This document shows, in pieces, positions 11,201-22,500 of a stretch of 64,000 bases of DNA (positions within the stretch are counted from its first letter, which is position 1; every line of letters begins with the position of its first letter). The DNA lies in the NCBI GenBank assembly GCA_012845835.1, contig JABAKD010000016.1:6541919-6605918 (forward strand). The letters are read 5' to 3'. The notes beneath the pieces were generated by a model, which saw only the letters and a list, made by a program, of their open reading frames with translations, did no database searches and was not told where the DNA came from. This stretch comes from Undaria pinnatifida (taxonomy: Eukaryota > Sar > Phaeophyceae > Laminariales > Alariaceae). Position numbers and translations under genes: made by a program.

Positions 11201-14200
11201 GGCCTGACCTGTGAACAGCCCTGCTTTTTTTTTCCTGATTATGTGCTTCATTTTGCTTTCATCATTCCGTGCTTCTTGGGTTTCTACTGACCATAAACGC
11301 GTATCGGGTGGGGGTATCGTTCAGGTAGAGTGGCACAGCGGGACAAAACGCCAGCGCCAAGACTTTTGGATCAACGTGGTGCACAACGCGTGCGAATCCC
11401 TCTTGAACGACGACAAGACCAGTGGAGAAGAGGAGTTCCGCGGCCATCTGCGGCGTTTGACGAAGGAAAACAACGTCCCCAGGAAAAGGCACGTGGAGCA
11501 ACGTTACCCCGTATAGCAATGCATCCACGTTCTTGGGGACAAAAACTTGGAATTAGTACGGGAAACATGCCGTGCTACATGAGCTCACGTTTTTAGCGCC
11601 TCGTTCATCGTTTTTTTTTTTTTTTTTCAACACACATCTACTTTCCAGCTTCTGGACAAGCCGTGGTCACAGATGTCGTCCCTTCTCCCCCCCGGTTCTT
11701 GCCTTCAATTTTGTATCGCGCATAAGGTTCAGCAATCCCACTACTCGTCGACTTTTCATCGAGTGTTGCTAACTCACGCTCTCGCGCTTTCCGCAAGTCA
11801 ATTTGTGCACAAGAAAAAGTCCCCACGAATTTATACGAGTATGCACTCGGGGGGGTTCGAACTCACGAAGCTGACCTATACCAGGCTCGAGGATGACCTG
11901 ATACGCCACCGGGGCGACCGGATATACATAAACAAGCCTAGCGTCATTTCGTGCCTGTGGTGTAGATAGTCGGTATTCCCAAAGGGGCAAATCATAGACC
12001 TATTCGTACTAGTATTCGCTTGTTGGTGTGTTTCGCGCTATTAATAGTATAAACCGCTACATAAGAGCGAGGCAAGTGGAATGAGGATGTCTGGGTACGA
12101 ATACGAATAGTTACGGCCCTGAAACGCGGAATTAGGGGTGGGAGTATATAAAACGTTTTTGGCCACGCCAGGCTCAAGTTGCCGCCAGGACCGGCAGAAA
12201 AATATTTGCAAAATATCCTAGTGCAGAAAAGGGCGGAGGGACTGTTAATCGGGAATGGCTGGTGCGCCCTGAGGGCAGTGTCTAGGAATAAACATTACTC
12301 TTAATAAGTGTTAGGGGCTTGCATGTAATTGAGCTCATGTGTTTGAAAGCGGAGCGTCGGCAGACCTCTCGCGACCCGACTCCCTGCCCCCTTTCACCCG
12401 ACTCGCCGAGTACTTCACGGCGCTTGAGCGCTTGATGCACACGATGTTTGCCTGGTCGGTGAAAACCCAACGTGCCCCGTCCCATCATTGTAGAGGTGCG
12501 AGGGTCTGGCCCAACAGGCTACAGCCATGCATGATACGATGAAAACACCTTCCACCCCCCCCCTGTCCTCCCTGCCCCCCCCCCTCTATCGTGTGCGTTG
12601 GCTTGGTGTGCAGGACCAAGTTCGAAAACTATGCGTCGGTTACGCTTGGTCTCGAAGGCGAGGAGGGAACCAAGGTTTCAGATCGCCTCTGGAGCGCTAT
12701 CGACGATCGCCTCAAGCTCGAGGCAGGTTCGGGTGTGGACTGCCTCCTCACAAGAGTCCAGGCCAGGTGAGCCAGTAGACTTTCGCTGCCTTGTTTTCAA
12801 ACCTCAAAACGTACGAGAGAAATTACCAAAAGTGTTACTGTTTTTTCACGTAAGCGAGAAAACGACCGTCTGAACAATTGATGGGCAGCGGTATGATGAT
12901 ACGACGGGAAAAGAGATGAGAGAGACGGAAGCATGCCGTCATGCTGCTGTAGACTACTCGTGGAGTGAGTTCTGCCGTCGTTGCGGCGGGGAAAAGGGAT
13001 GGGGGAGAAGGAAACATGCCGTCATACTGCTGTAGACTACTCGTATATTGAATCGTGTGTGACTTATCGCTGCGGTGCTGCATATTGGTGTGATGATGGA
13101 GTTGTGAACGAAGTTATTCATGGAGGAGTTTGGTGAGAAGATAGCTGGAGTTTACCGATGGCGCAGCAAGCGTGACGGTTGGGCGTGCCTGAAGCACCAG
13201 CCGAGTGTCCGTGCATCTGCGGTGCTGCATACCGTACGAGTTACCACTTTTACCCGGAAATATAAGTCTCGTTTTGATATTTGCATCAACACCCAAACGG
13301 TGCTTACCCAAACGGTTCTTATTCGAACGATGCTTGCCTTCCTGGACAGGAAATAAGCATTGTAAAACATCAAAAGCACCAGGAGCACCACAGCTGTAGA
13401 TCGAGGATTTTTGTCGAAACGCATACGATTTGCAGGCTGTGTTATGCTTCGGTCGCGCGTGTTACGGGTGTGTGTGTTTTCGTGAATGGTAGGTCGGTGA
13501 CTCCGCTTAGTGCTACTGTAGCTAGTATCAGGGTGAGCAGGAGGATTTTTACGAAGGCGTTCAACGTTTAATTCTGCGCACGGAAACGACATAGCCCGCT
13601 AGTTTAGGACTTGACGTTTCTACAAGCACGCCTCTTCTCACTTTGTTTTAACAGGTGGCCCGACGCACGCCATGTTCATCGCTTGGACCAAGACACTTCG
13701 GGGTTGGTTGTCATGGCGCTAACGGTTGAGGCGGCGAGGGAGATGTGTCGGCAGTTCCGCGAGCGAGGTGAAAGGCTACTTGAGGATCGCCGCAGGGCTT
13801 TGTCGCGGATCTGGTGCTGTGCCCACATCTGCGTTTGTTGGCTTTTGTTTCCTTTTGATGTTCCGAGTTTATTTCGCCTCGTGACTGCTGCTGCAGCGTC
13901 TGCAGCTTGTTTGGTACAGTCGGTTATTTCGTCCCGCCTACTCCTATTTGAGTACTGTCGGCATCGACGTGTGTGGCTTGAGTTGTGACATGATTGTGAC
14001 ATGAGAACATTTCACTGTGCCAGGTGCGCCACACAGTGACGCCTCTGGCCGGACTGGTGGGAGAGTCGGAGCTTGAACATGGTGTGGAGCTTGATATTCC
14101 TCTGTCTTCCCACCCTAGAAGGGGGCAAACCTGCAGCAGCAGTATCTGCTGCTGCTCTGGCTACTAGCCTGTTGTTGCGGTGGCCCACGAGACCCACGCA

Positions 14201-17200
14201 GTCACGTGCCAAATTTTCCTCTATCTGGCCCCCGTTTGGTTCCAGTATTATGAGTTATGTTTTCTTTATACGCCGAAAACCCTACCCTAAAGCCTAACCC
14301 CAACCCCTGCCCTCTCCGGTGGAGCTTTGTCCGGCGAAATCCGCAAGAAAAATAGAAGACAAAATGCGTGATAGTTACGTGCTTTTTCCCTCCCGATTTC
14401 CGACTGTGCCGGTATGTTAATATAATACCTGGTAATGAGGAGAAGGCGCTTCTGCCGTGGCACCGACCCCGTAGTACTTTGCGCAACGCCCGTGGCTGAT
14501 GTGACCGCACGCCGCCCCTCTTTGCTCGCAGTACCTTCGAAAACCTACACGGCGGTGTTGGAGGGGCGGATGACCAAGGCTCCAAAGAGCGGCGAGATTG
14601 TGAAAAAAATGCGCCCGGATGTCAACGACCGACCGCGACAAGTGAGAAGCTTGCGCATATGACGCTCCGCACGTGACGCTCCAAGCAGTATGAATAATAG
14701 CTCTTGTCCCAGCAGTGGATTGGCTGATTGCGAGACAGTGTGCTCTCGTGCTCGGATCCACGCGAAGCTGCCAGCGGATGGTTTTTTTGGCATGTCTACA
14801 ATTTGTTACCGTTCATTCTTTCGTCGTGTGTCGTTGTGGGAAACAGGAACTTGAATTTTTTTTCATCGTCTTGGGGGAAAAGTTGAGAATATACCCTGGA
14901 CACTACGGTCTTGGGCCCCTTGTTGACTTTTGGGCACCTGTCCCGTCCTTGCTTCTGTTTGTGCGACATGGTTTGTTCGTTTTCAGGTGTTGGACGAGGA
15001 GGGGGGCAATGAGGCGCGGACGCTTTGGCAGAGGGTGAAGAGGGAGGATGATCGGACCCGGGTCGACTTCACGCCTGTCACGGGCAGGACGCACCAGGTG
15101 CGCCAGTGTGTGATCCCGTTGCATGTGCTGTTGCATGTGCTGTTGCATGGAAGCATGCCGCGGTAGTGATGCACTTCGATTTTCCGAGGCTTCTCGCTTC
15201 AGCTATCTATGTACCTCTCACCCAAATACTCATTCTAAGCAAGATTATGAGAGGAACCTGACGAACAATGCCATGGGCCAGGTGTGTCATCCCACGGAAG
15301 AGGTGCAGCAGGTTCTAACAAGCTTATGAGCTCCTAACATGCGGAGCTCAATATCGACATCACCCGAAACATGAACCCGAAGGCATTGGTTCGCCCAATT
15401 CGCCCAACACGTTTATGCGCCAGTTCTAAAACAGAATATTCTGGTGAAGGTGTCAGAGCAACCAGAATTTCCTCACTCGGGGAGCTCAACCGGAACGTTG
15501 TCAGCATTATCAGAAACGTTTGGCCCAGAAACTGCAACCCCTACCGCACTATAGAGGGAGGACTCTATCATATGACTTAGGTATCTAACGAGCAGTATTG
15601 TAAAACAAAAAAAGGAGTTCCAACGAGATTGGGCTTTTCCTCGGTTGAGGAGCCCCGCCCCCGTCAAAATTGATTCGACAAGAAAGGGCTGTATACCCCA
15701 AACGTAGAACGCGTCACGGGCGGGTCGCAGTGCACTTACATTGCACCTGTGATCGAACGACTAGCCCGTTCGAAACGGCACCCATATACGTGTCACGGAC
15801 AAAACATGTTGACATTAGGGTCGACCTTAACGATACGTACAGTATTTCAGTTTTTTTTTTAGTTTCGAAATTTCTCTACGAGGGTTGGAATCTTGACGAG
15901 TACGAGCCTTCAGTTGGCTCGTAAGATAATCGTCCACCGGGCACAGGACCGTCACTACAGCAGTAACGCTCGCGGAAGTCACCCGCGTGGTGGTCCCACT
16001 GGAGTCTGCCTGACTCGTAGGCAGGTGGCGGTCCCTTGGGGAGTGGAATCCATCACCAAACAACTCATCGCGATACAACGCCCAAAGCGACAAAAATCTC
16101 AGCTATTGCCCTCAGCGAGCTTGCTCGGTTGGCCGCCTCGATGCGGTCACTTTGTCAACTCGGCAAAGAGAGCCAAGAAACCCACTGCGTTCTGCGAATA
16201 GTTATAACCTGCCAATGACCTTTGGGAACGACGCTGCACAGTCTTGTGCGCTCGCGAGTGGTGGCATATTTCGAGCGGTGCGGCTGCCCGGTCTTCCACA
16301 CCCTTGTACTTAAACTCCTGGTTTGTCCTCACAAAATATGTCATAGTCAATCTCCTTTTTTTCACCTCCCAACTTTTTCGGGGTTTTCCCGAAATATTTC
16401 GGAAAAATTCATTAAAAAACTGAAATAAACCCTTCGTTAAGATCGACCCTTAGAGTTGTAACATGTTTTCAGCACGAGGGGTTAAAACGCAAACAAGAAC
16501 GCGGCGAAGCGGCCTCCTTAAGAGAAAGAGGCCTCCTTGTAATTCCCGATATTTTCGTGTCTGAACCGGGCGACGAGGGGGGTGGCGCTCAACCCCTATT
16601 GAACTGCGCCCATTTTTGGGGGGGGACACACTAATTGTAGTTAGCGTGAGGGAAAAGTTGCAGCAGTGCAAGGGTTAACGTGGTCCTTGTGCCGCTCGAG
16701 TCTTTTCGTACGGAGTATTTTCGCGCGACAGACTCAAGTGTTTCCTGATATACCACTATACTCGCGCTGTACGCTTTTTTTTATCAGATACGGATACACG
16801 CTTTATCCCTGGGTCACCCGGTCGTAGGGGACTCTTTGTACGGAACGGAGGAAGGAAAGGCTATGTCGGACAGGTTACTGCTTCACGCCCGACGGATTTG
16901 CTTCCCTCATGTGAGCTGCGTGTTGAATGACTCTCAAGAGTGGAAGGATCATAGTGATCATGAGGCGATACTATCTAGGGGAGAGTATCCTGGTATCCAC
17001 ACTGGGCATGCTTGCGAAGGTTGAATGATTTTAGTGATAACGAGACGTGCGGTACTACCAGGGGATAGGACCTGGTATCCACACTGAGCATGTTCGCGAA
17101 CGGCCGTGTCACGGATGGGCGTGAGTGACGATAGTGACGCGAAGGGGAAGAAAGTGGTACGTGCGCATACGACGTATGTGCGCGCACGACGTATGTGCGT

Positions 17201-17668
17201 GCACGGCGTGTTCGCGCGCCACATATTGGGGTCGCGACGGGGGATTTGGATGCTACCCTCTCCGCATGCTCTCCATTATTTACATTTAGTTCAGTCAAAG
17301 CTAGGAAGTGGACGTAAATCCGCATATGCGCAAAAAGGGCGGAAACTGTTAATGATGTCGCGGTTACCTATATATAGAGGTGCCTTATTTGCGTGTGTCC
17401 GCGTCCACTAGATATATCAAACTGCTCACACGTTTTCATGGCCTAACACGCGAACAAGCTTAGGACGTTGAAGCGCTTCAGAATACGTTCGTATTCGGTC
17501 AATCGTGACGAGAAAACTCCTACCGGTATGAAAACTGTTTTTTTTTAAATGTGACCGTAACCTTTTCGTACAACACCACCCTCACGCGCATTGTCCCGCC
17601 ATTCTTTCCGCTATCCTCAGCCGCGAACTGGCGAGCAAGTGGACTTGGAGTGCCCTCCTCCATTTTAG
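5279..17668 (+). CDS. RluA-family RNA pseudouridine synthase, 8 exons
   Basis: Isomerises uridine to pseudouridine in RNA. Exons: 5279-5530, 11325-11488, 12614-12766, 13655-13767, 14532-14641, 14987-15097, 16788-16910 and 17621-17668. These total 1,074 bp (357 aa) in one open frame. Motifs in order: DEDIAVLDKPSG (about residues 60-71); HRLDQDTSG with catalytic Asp at about 201; KTYTAVLEG; TGRTHQ (296-301) continued across an intron as IRIHALSLGHPVVGD; RLLLHARR; and a terminal 48-bp exon PRTGEQVDLECPPPF followed by TAG. Intron 2 (11489-12613) has a GC donor (AAAAG|GCACGT). Intron 6 uses the weak donor CAG|GTGCGC. Intron 1 is 5.8 kb and full of transposons. The target RNA cannot be told from sequence. 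No clear organelle transit peptide is visible; the N-terminus is Ala/Thr/Glu-rich. A broken copy of exon 6 lies downstream near 18150. Confidence 0.92.
5890..6790. repeat. CAGCAGTACGTA-rich degenerate tandem repeats in intron 1
   Basis: Blocks near 6001-6065, 6238-6285, 6440-6500, 6545-6600 and 6720-6780 repeat CAGCAGT/ACGTACAGCAGT strings. They are joined by duplicated spacers such as GGTTCTTGAGGACCTTG (about 6509 and 6596) and CCACCCACC tracts. No coding function is likely. The block lies in intron 1 of the pseudouridine synthase gene. Confidence 0.7.
7176..7877. mobile_element. Non-autonomous DNA transposon with terminal inverted repeats and paralogous empty site
   Basis: The left end GGGCCGTTCTTATCGGAGA is matched inverted by the right end, which reads GGGCGGTTCTTATCGGAGA on the minus strand. 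Both are followed inside by AAATTTCCTAAATTTCC. Flanks TTG on the left and TTA on the right fit a 3-bp target duplication of PIF/Harbinger type. The surrounding sequence recurs without the insert near 8774-8825 (CAGGCTGG, then TTGGGAGAGGG), which shows the unoccupied site. A minus-strand open frame fills the interior. Confidence 0.75.
7263..7628 (-). CDS. Possible captured or relic membrane-protein fragment inside a DNA transposon
   Basis: Open frame of up to 121 codons lying wholly inside the 7176-7877 inverted-repeat element. About residues 44-65 form a hydrophobic helix (MKAIAGVLVVLGMFLTIG). A second Gly-rich hydrophobic stretch (VTAGVGGGGLALWLGF) follows, then a basic C-terminus. I do not recognise it as a transposase. 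It may be a host fragment picked up by the element, or chance coding. Confidence 0.3.
   Translation of the reverse strand: MTRVVQHYGRWKKAALAFGGLILESDEITIQHSEYIPDTRRRNMKAIAGVLVVLGMFLTIGAAVAGLHESTWPGCFPLRSSGVFAHACCVTTRVTAGVGGGGLALWLGFQKSGKRRQTTPR
7880..8950. repeat. Tandem segmental repeats (about 290-bp units) in intron 1
   Basis: Units containing GACGCGCTGAA, GCAGGCAGCGTCGGTGG and TTCAACGGCCACTC recur at about 8130-8200, 8275-8440 and 8520-8705. The outer blocks 7890-8010 and 8811-8940 (AGAGGGTG, TTCTTATATTC, ATCCTGTACTGCTGTA) are a direct repeat of each other. No coding signal. Confidence 0.65.
9894..11223 (+). mobile_element. hAT-like non-autonomous transposon, copy 1
   Basis: The left end is CAGGGCTTTTCACGGGT. 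The right end is the inverted form (ACCTGTGAACAGCCCTG). Subterminal arrays of the pentamer GGGTC or its complement lie at 9928-10085 and 11115-11180. Ends beginning CAGGG and clustered subterminal repeats are typical of hAT transposons. The flanking 8-mers TTTGTTTT and CTTTTTTT agree at 6 of 8 positions. The interior has no transposase, only CAG-rich and CCGCGGGTC-rich sequence shared with copy 2 at 38210-39462. It lies in intron 1 of the pseudouridine synthase gene. Confidence 0.75.
11609..11935 (-). mobile_element. tRNA-derived SINE, full copy with poly(A) tail
   Basis: Read on the minus strand, a tRNA-like head carries an A-box-like GGTGGCGTATCAGG and a B box GAGTTCGAACCCC. A body follows with CTTGCGGAAAGCGCGAGAGC, and the element ends GAAAGTAGATGTGTGTTG before a poly(A) run (T-run at 11611-11627 on plus). 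Internal Pol III boxes plus an A tail are the standard SINE layout. Head and body match 52480-52680; body and tail match 51705-51975. Confidence 0.7.
12384..12545 (+). repeat. Dispersed repeat B, copy next to exon 3 of the pseudouridine synthase
   Basis: Shares ACTCGCCGA, CACGGCGCTT, GTTTGCCTGGTCGGTGAAAACCC and GTGCCCCGTCCC with copies at 47189-47345, 55378-55545 and a split copy at 62030-62310. All are about 160 bp. A C-rich tract follows the first three. No recognised coding or Pol III boxes; unclassified mobile repeat. Confidence 0.6.
12885..13045. repeat. Tandem duplication, about 85-bp unit, in intron 3
   Basis: Two adjacent units each contain GGGAAAAG, then GAGA, then GCCGTCATGCTGCTGTAGAC or CATACTGCTGTAGACTACTCG. 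The unit ends with TAGACTACTCGT in both cases. Confidence 0.6.
13390..13575 (-). repeat. Core repeat A, extended copy in intron 3
   Basis: CAGCTGTAGATCGAGGATTT begins a block that continues through TTTGCAGGCTGTG, GGTCGCGCGTGTTACGGG and TCAGGGTGAGCAGG. The same order of blocks occurs at 53484-53660 and, inverted, at 63110-63330, so this is a diverged third copy of the arm of the large inverted duplication at the right of the window. Confidence 0.55.
15098..16787. other. Intron 6 of the pseudouridine synthase: no recognised feature
   Basis: Intron of 1.7 kb between TGRTHQ and IRIHALSLGHP. It has short open frames (for example 15371-15580) with no recognisable domains and a short repeated GTTGCATGTGCT string at 15119-15140. 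I see no transposon ends. Confidence 0.6.
16970..17100. repeat. Tandem duplication in intron 7
   Basis: CCTGGTATCCACACTGGGCATGCTTGCGAAGG at about 16989 is repeated at about 17071 in slightly changed form (ending TGTTCGCGAACGG). Each copy is followed or preceded by GAATGATTTTAGTGATAACGAG-like sequence. It is followed at 17160-17215 by repeats of ACGACGTATGTGCG. Confidence 0.55.
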
Positions 17669-18147
17669 CTCAGCCTTCTGGTTAATAGTCGACGGTAGGG
17701 GCCCTTTGGCTCGCGGCAGCAAAATCTGATCAACTGTTGAACAAAACTACCGGGCGCGATGGCTGGGGGCTGTCAGCGAGGCGGAATCTCGGGATTCAAA
17801 AACTGATTATGCTCACGCCCGCTTTGTCGTATCATATGCGGTTCGAGAAGGTTGAAGCTTTTTGTATTGCTCCCGCTTACTCGTATCATCTGCGGTTCGA
17901 GATTGACGAAGCTTCTTGTATTGCGAAGAACGAAGGGGACTGCAGCCTGCTTTGTGGTGAAGCTTGCTGTAAAGCAAACAAGCGGGGTAGAGGAGGGGAC
18001 GACATCGTGCTTAGTAATGTAACCCTTTTACTACTGCAATAACAAACCCACACAAATCCCAAGTGGTTTGTCCCCCAAGTGTCCTTGCAGTTCTAAAGAG
18101 AGGAAAAGCATGTACTGCTGTATTGCAAAAAAGGGACAATATCGACA

Positions 18148-18203
18148 GGATAGCACTCGGGTAGGCGTTCCGCCTGTCACGGGCAGGACGCATCAGGTGC
18201 GCC
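18148..18203 (+). pseudogene. Remnant of pseudouridine synthase exon 6, downstream of the gene
   Basis: The sequence CGCCTGTCACGGGCAGGACG and what follows it nearly copies the end of exon 6 (15074-15104), including the codons for PVTGRTHQ and the first bases of the intron. It lies 480 bp beyond the stop codon with only a short, diverged upstream part, so it is a broken duplicate. Repeats of GCGGTTCGAG at 17840, 17890 and 18216 surround it. Confidence 0.65.
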
Positions 18204-19084
18204 GCCCGCAAACATGCGGTTCGAGGTTGATGAAACTTGTTGTAGTGCGAGGAGAGCAGAGGAGGGTGTCCTACTAATATCCACCAGAAGGGAAAAGTGG
18301 GGGCGTAGGCACTCTTTGGAAGTGCGCTCGCGTTTTTGGGGGAAAACTACTTAAGAGTTAGCGTGGGATGTTTTTGCGGCGGTGGAAAGGGTAAGAGATC
18401 CGGCATTATAAATGAATCACGGGTTTTTCGATCAGTGGAACTGCACAGCAGTGGGGACGCGAAGCAAACGGGCACAGAGCCCGTGGCCCCGAGGACAAAT
18501 GGTGTCAATAATGACGGGTATTAGCTATTGTAGCAGAGCCGTTTAGTTGCGATATCGGGGCGGCTTCCTTCAACACAAGCCGGGCGAGCGTCATTCGTCT
18601 GCGCTGCGACTTTTCATTCGATGCATGCCTTGCGATGGCCATTTGTCGGCGCTCCAACACCAACAGCGCGGGAAATCGATCGTTGGGATGGACACCTGCC
18701 ACTCCTTGCCTGTTGCCTGATTCTCGAATAAATTCTCGAATAGGCCAATATTCTCAAATAAAATCTCGAATAAGCCAACATTCTCGAATCTAGCGATAGA
18801 CGAGGCACCGCCAACGCGCGTGTTGAACCAAACGCCATGCAAGACTTGAAATGCCAACCTAGCGCTTACGAACGCTCTTTGATGCATGACAAATCAAACC
18901 ATAGCAAGCAGCAAAACATGGCACCAGCCCACTTGTTGAGATGCCTTGAGCTGAGCACAGTGATATTAGTTGTTACTCGCGAAGTAAGTCACTCGCCCTT
19001 ATCAGACCTCCTTGGTCACGTCCCCAAGCCTTCAACGAATATGGCCAACCAACACACTCACCGAGGCCACCGTGGGTTTCCCAA

Positions 19085-19530
19085 AAAGGTAAGTGGAGGT
19101 TTTTCCCCTCAAGGCGTGCACTACAAGCGGCCAAAATCGGATGCGGAAGTGTTCCTCTTCCCCTTAACCCCTGTTTTAACTGCGTTCTTTTCAATACTGC
19201 ATCCAAGTACTTTAGCTCCAAAAACGTGGGCGCAGTTCGGAAGGGGTTAAAGGGGTGGACGACAAGCAACCAAAACCGAAATTGGAGGCGGTCCACATTC
19301 CCCTAAAGGCGTGTTTGTGCTGCAAGCGACGAGAGAGCCTTTCCCCCACCCCAATTTGAAGTGCTGCATTTTCCCCCATACAATTTCCGAGAACTTTGCC
19401 GCCAAAAACGTGGGCAAAAGTTTTCAAGGGGCTAAGGTGTGCCCTACAAGCGACCTAAACCGAAATCGGAGGCGTTCGACATTCCCCTAAAGGCTTGTTT
19501 TGGCGCTACAAGCCAGCGACTAGTGAGCCT
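19085..19530. repeat. Satellite of about 180-bp units beside the RPT5 stop codon
   Basis: About 2.5 units. Each has a CTACAAGCG-like start, GGCCAAAATCGG or CCTAAACCGAAATCGG, TTCCCCTTAA or TTCCCCTAAAGGC, then CAAAAACGTGGGC and AAGGGGTTAA. The last partial unit stops a few bases from the RPT5 stop codon (19538-19540). Confidence 0.7.
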
Positions 19531-19537
19531 TCCCGCG

Positions 19538-22500
19538 TCATGCGTAGTAGTCCAGCGAGCCCTTCTTCTTGGCGGATACAACGTTGATGCCCTCCATGAA
19601 ATCCTCGTGCTTGATCTAAAAAGGGTAGCAAAAGGGTCAGGGCAAACGAGGAATAAAACAAGAGCACGTGATACTGCAAGAACCTCGCGACTGTATCACG
19701 CTTGCGAGAAATGCACGCTCGTATTGTACTCGTGACTCCATGATTTGCCCTGGCGGCATCACTGCTTGCTGAAGGTAATCCACTCGGCATCACAGAAAAA
19801 AAGGAAAGAGGACCAGGGTACTGTATCCTGCTGCCATCCTGTGGGTTGAAACTGCAATTCTCTCGCGGTGGGGATACATTTCGCATTCAATTATCACTCC
19901 TTCCGCGGATACAGCACGAAAGACCGGGAACAACTTGGCAAAAATGCGGGGCATGGGCACGGTTTGGTACCTGTTCTGCCTCCCGTCTGAGTGCAAGCAT
20001 GCCCGCCTCCACGCACACCGCCTTCAGCTGCGCTCCGTTAAAGTCATCGCAGGACCGAGCCAGCTCCTCGAAGTTCACGTCGCCTGGTGCACACAACGCG
20101 CCGAATAATCAGTCACACAAGCCACAGTCAGTCGTGGAAAAAAAATGTATTCACAATAGCTGGCAGCGCGTATGCATGTGCTTCCGAGCACGCCAACGGT
20201 TGCGTCAGCCGCCTGGTGTACATTTTTCGGAAAATTGAAAAAATCGTCCAAAAATTATCTTGCATGCTTCGTGTAATACTCCACACTCTATTCGTTCGTT
20301 CACACGGAAGCACTCTCGCGACATTCCTGTCCAATTTTACAGTTTTCTACAACTGTGAATCGGCAGGATCTCACGGCTAATAACTACCCGGGTAATCGGT
20401 ACGTGCCTATAGATACTTGATTAATTATAGTCGGCAAGTCGACGGACGAAGCCGGCTGATGATCAGCCGACTTACCGACTTAAATCACGCGAGGGAAGCA
20501 GGCCAATCAGCTCCTCCCGGCCGAGGGGCGGGCTGCCCACAAAAAATAAAAACGTTTATTTTTTATTTTTTATCCTCCGGCGGATGGGGAAAAATAAAGC
20601 TTTTGAATCTCACTACATTGTAAACAATTCCTGTCAGTACGGAAACCAAACTAGTCGGATAGTCAAGACGGCACCTCCGGGATACAACTATTAGTCCAAC
20701 ATATAACTGGTTGGTGACTCAAGTCTTGCCGACTTACAGCTGTACAGTTCTCAGATTTCGATCTTGACGCGAAAATACACCCGCGAGGGGTGGGGCGTGT
20801 GCCTTACCCTTGTCCACGTTCATCTTCCGGCTGTGGATCTGCAGAATGCGCCCCCTCGCCTCTTCCGACGGGTGCGGCAGTTCGATCTTGCGATCCAGTC
20901 GCCCGGATCGCAGCAGCGCAGGATCCAAAACGTCTGGCCTGTTGGTCGCCGCGATCACCTGGTAGCGTGTTGGCGTAGGGTTTGTACACGGAAGTTGGCG
21001 TCGGCTGTATACAAACACAAAGGCGGGAGCCCCTAAATGCAGCGCGGGGCTGCACCCAAATGTGCGTGCGGCAGGTCAGTAAAAAAAAACAAAGAACGCC
21101 ACCGAAACACGCAGCGGCGGAGCCCGCCACCACCCCTGCCGACCTCGAGCCTCCCCAAGTGTGCGGGCTAGGTTAGGGCTACGGTTGGGATCGGCTTGGG
21201 TGTGGGCCGACGAGCAGGATAACAACTGGCGACATTGCGCTGCCCGGATGCAGGCGCAGCGCCGCGCTGCATTTAGGGGCTCCCACAAAAGGTAGGAGTT
21301 GATAGACACGAAGTTGGCGTTATATATACATTACACATGGGGGAGTGATAATCTCGCAGACATAGGCGGAATCTAAACCTCGCCCACGGGGACATATAAA
21401 AACCATCCCCGGGTTTCCACCATCATATTACGGTTCGCAGTGTGCGAATTCGCGGGCATCAACGAGGGTGCTGGCACCGCCCCTACAGCACCATGGCCAC
21501 CGAGATAGGCAGCAATATGACACCTGGACACCCCTGTACACTCAAGGCTCGACTTTCAGCCCCTGAAAGCTAGAAATTGGCGAAATCGATGACGATTTGC
21601 AGGTGCTGTTTAGGCCGCCACAGCAGCAGTACGTAGTGCAGCCCCACACACGTGGGTGCTGGCGTTGCTCCTACAGCCCCACGACCACCACTACATGCAG
21701 CAATATCACACCTAGACTACATACCCACACACTGAAGGCCGGACTTCAGCCCCTACGAGTGAGAAGTCGTCGAAATCGAGGACGATTTGCACGTGCTGTG
21801 GACACCGCGACCGCTGCATGCATGCAGCAGGCAGTACATATGCATACATACATGTGTACATGTACAGTACACAGCAGTAGTGCAGCCTACACACATCACA
21901 CACCCGCAGAGGGAAGAATATCCCACGTTTGCTCTCCGTAGGTGCCCAAGAATAGTGTCAGTCTGACGTGCCTGTTGTATCCAGGAACTATAACAGGACA
22001 ATGTGCAAGCGCACCCACAGCAGTGTAGTCTATAACTTGAATATTACACAACCCACCCACAACAGCAGTAGACAACAGCAGTGCATAATGGACGTGTGGA
22101 GGAAAAGAGGAACACGTGCCAAATGGCTGCCTTACAGCTAGCTTTCGGCACCCATTTACAGTACAACTTCAGCCCACAGCTTCCGTCAATGAGGGAACCA
22201 CGGCTGGCTGTCAATCAACCGTGAGATCTGGAAACTTTAGATGAGCAAGCATATGATATAAACTAAAAGGTAGTTTGGTGCTAGTTTTAAGCTACCGGCA
22301 CAGCAGCAGCCAGCAGCAGCAGCCAGCAGCCAGCACCAAGTTTTCAAACACAGCAAACCGTAATACGACGGTGGAAACCCGGGGGTGGTTCTTATATGTC
22401 CCCGTGGGCGAGGTTTAGATTCCGCCTATGTCTGCGAGATTATCACTGCCCTTACACATGAGTTAGCGTTGGATTGCACAAAGTACGATTTACACAACCA

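Larger units (their letters stand above)
17669..19537. other. Convergent intergenic region between pseudouridine synthase and RPT5
   Basis: Holds the 3' ends of two converging genes. It contains the exon-6 remnant near 18150, short AT-rich repeats CTCGAATAA at 18720-18790 and a satellite block at 19085-19530. No open frame here shows a recognisable domain. Confidence 0.7.

Noticed and set aside
17737-18042. 101-codon frame between the pseudouridine synthase stop and the exon remnant
   Set aside because: Contains internal GCGGTTCGAG repeats and no domain; the true terminal exon ends at 17668.
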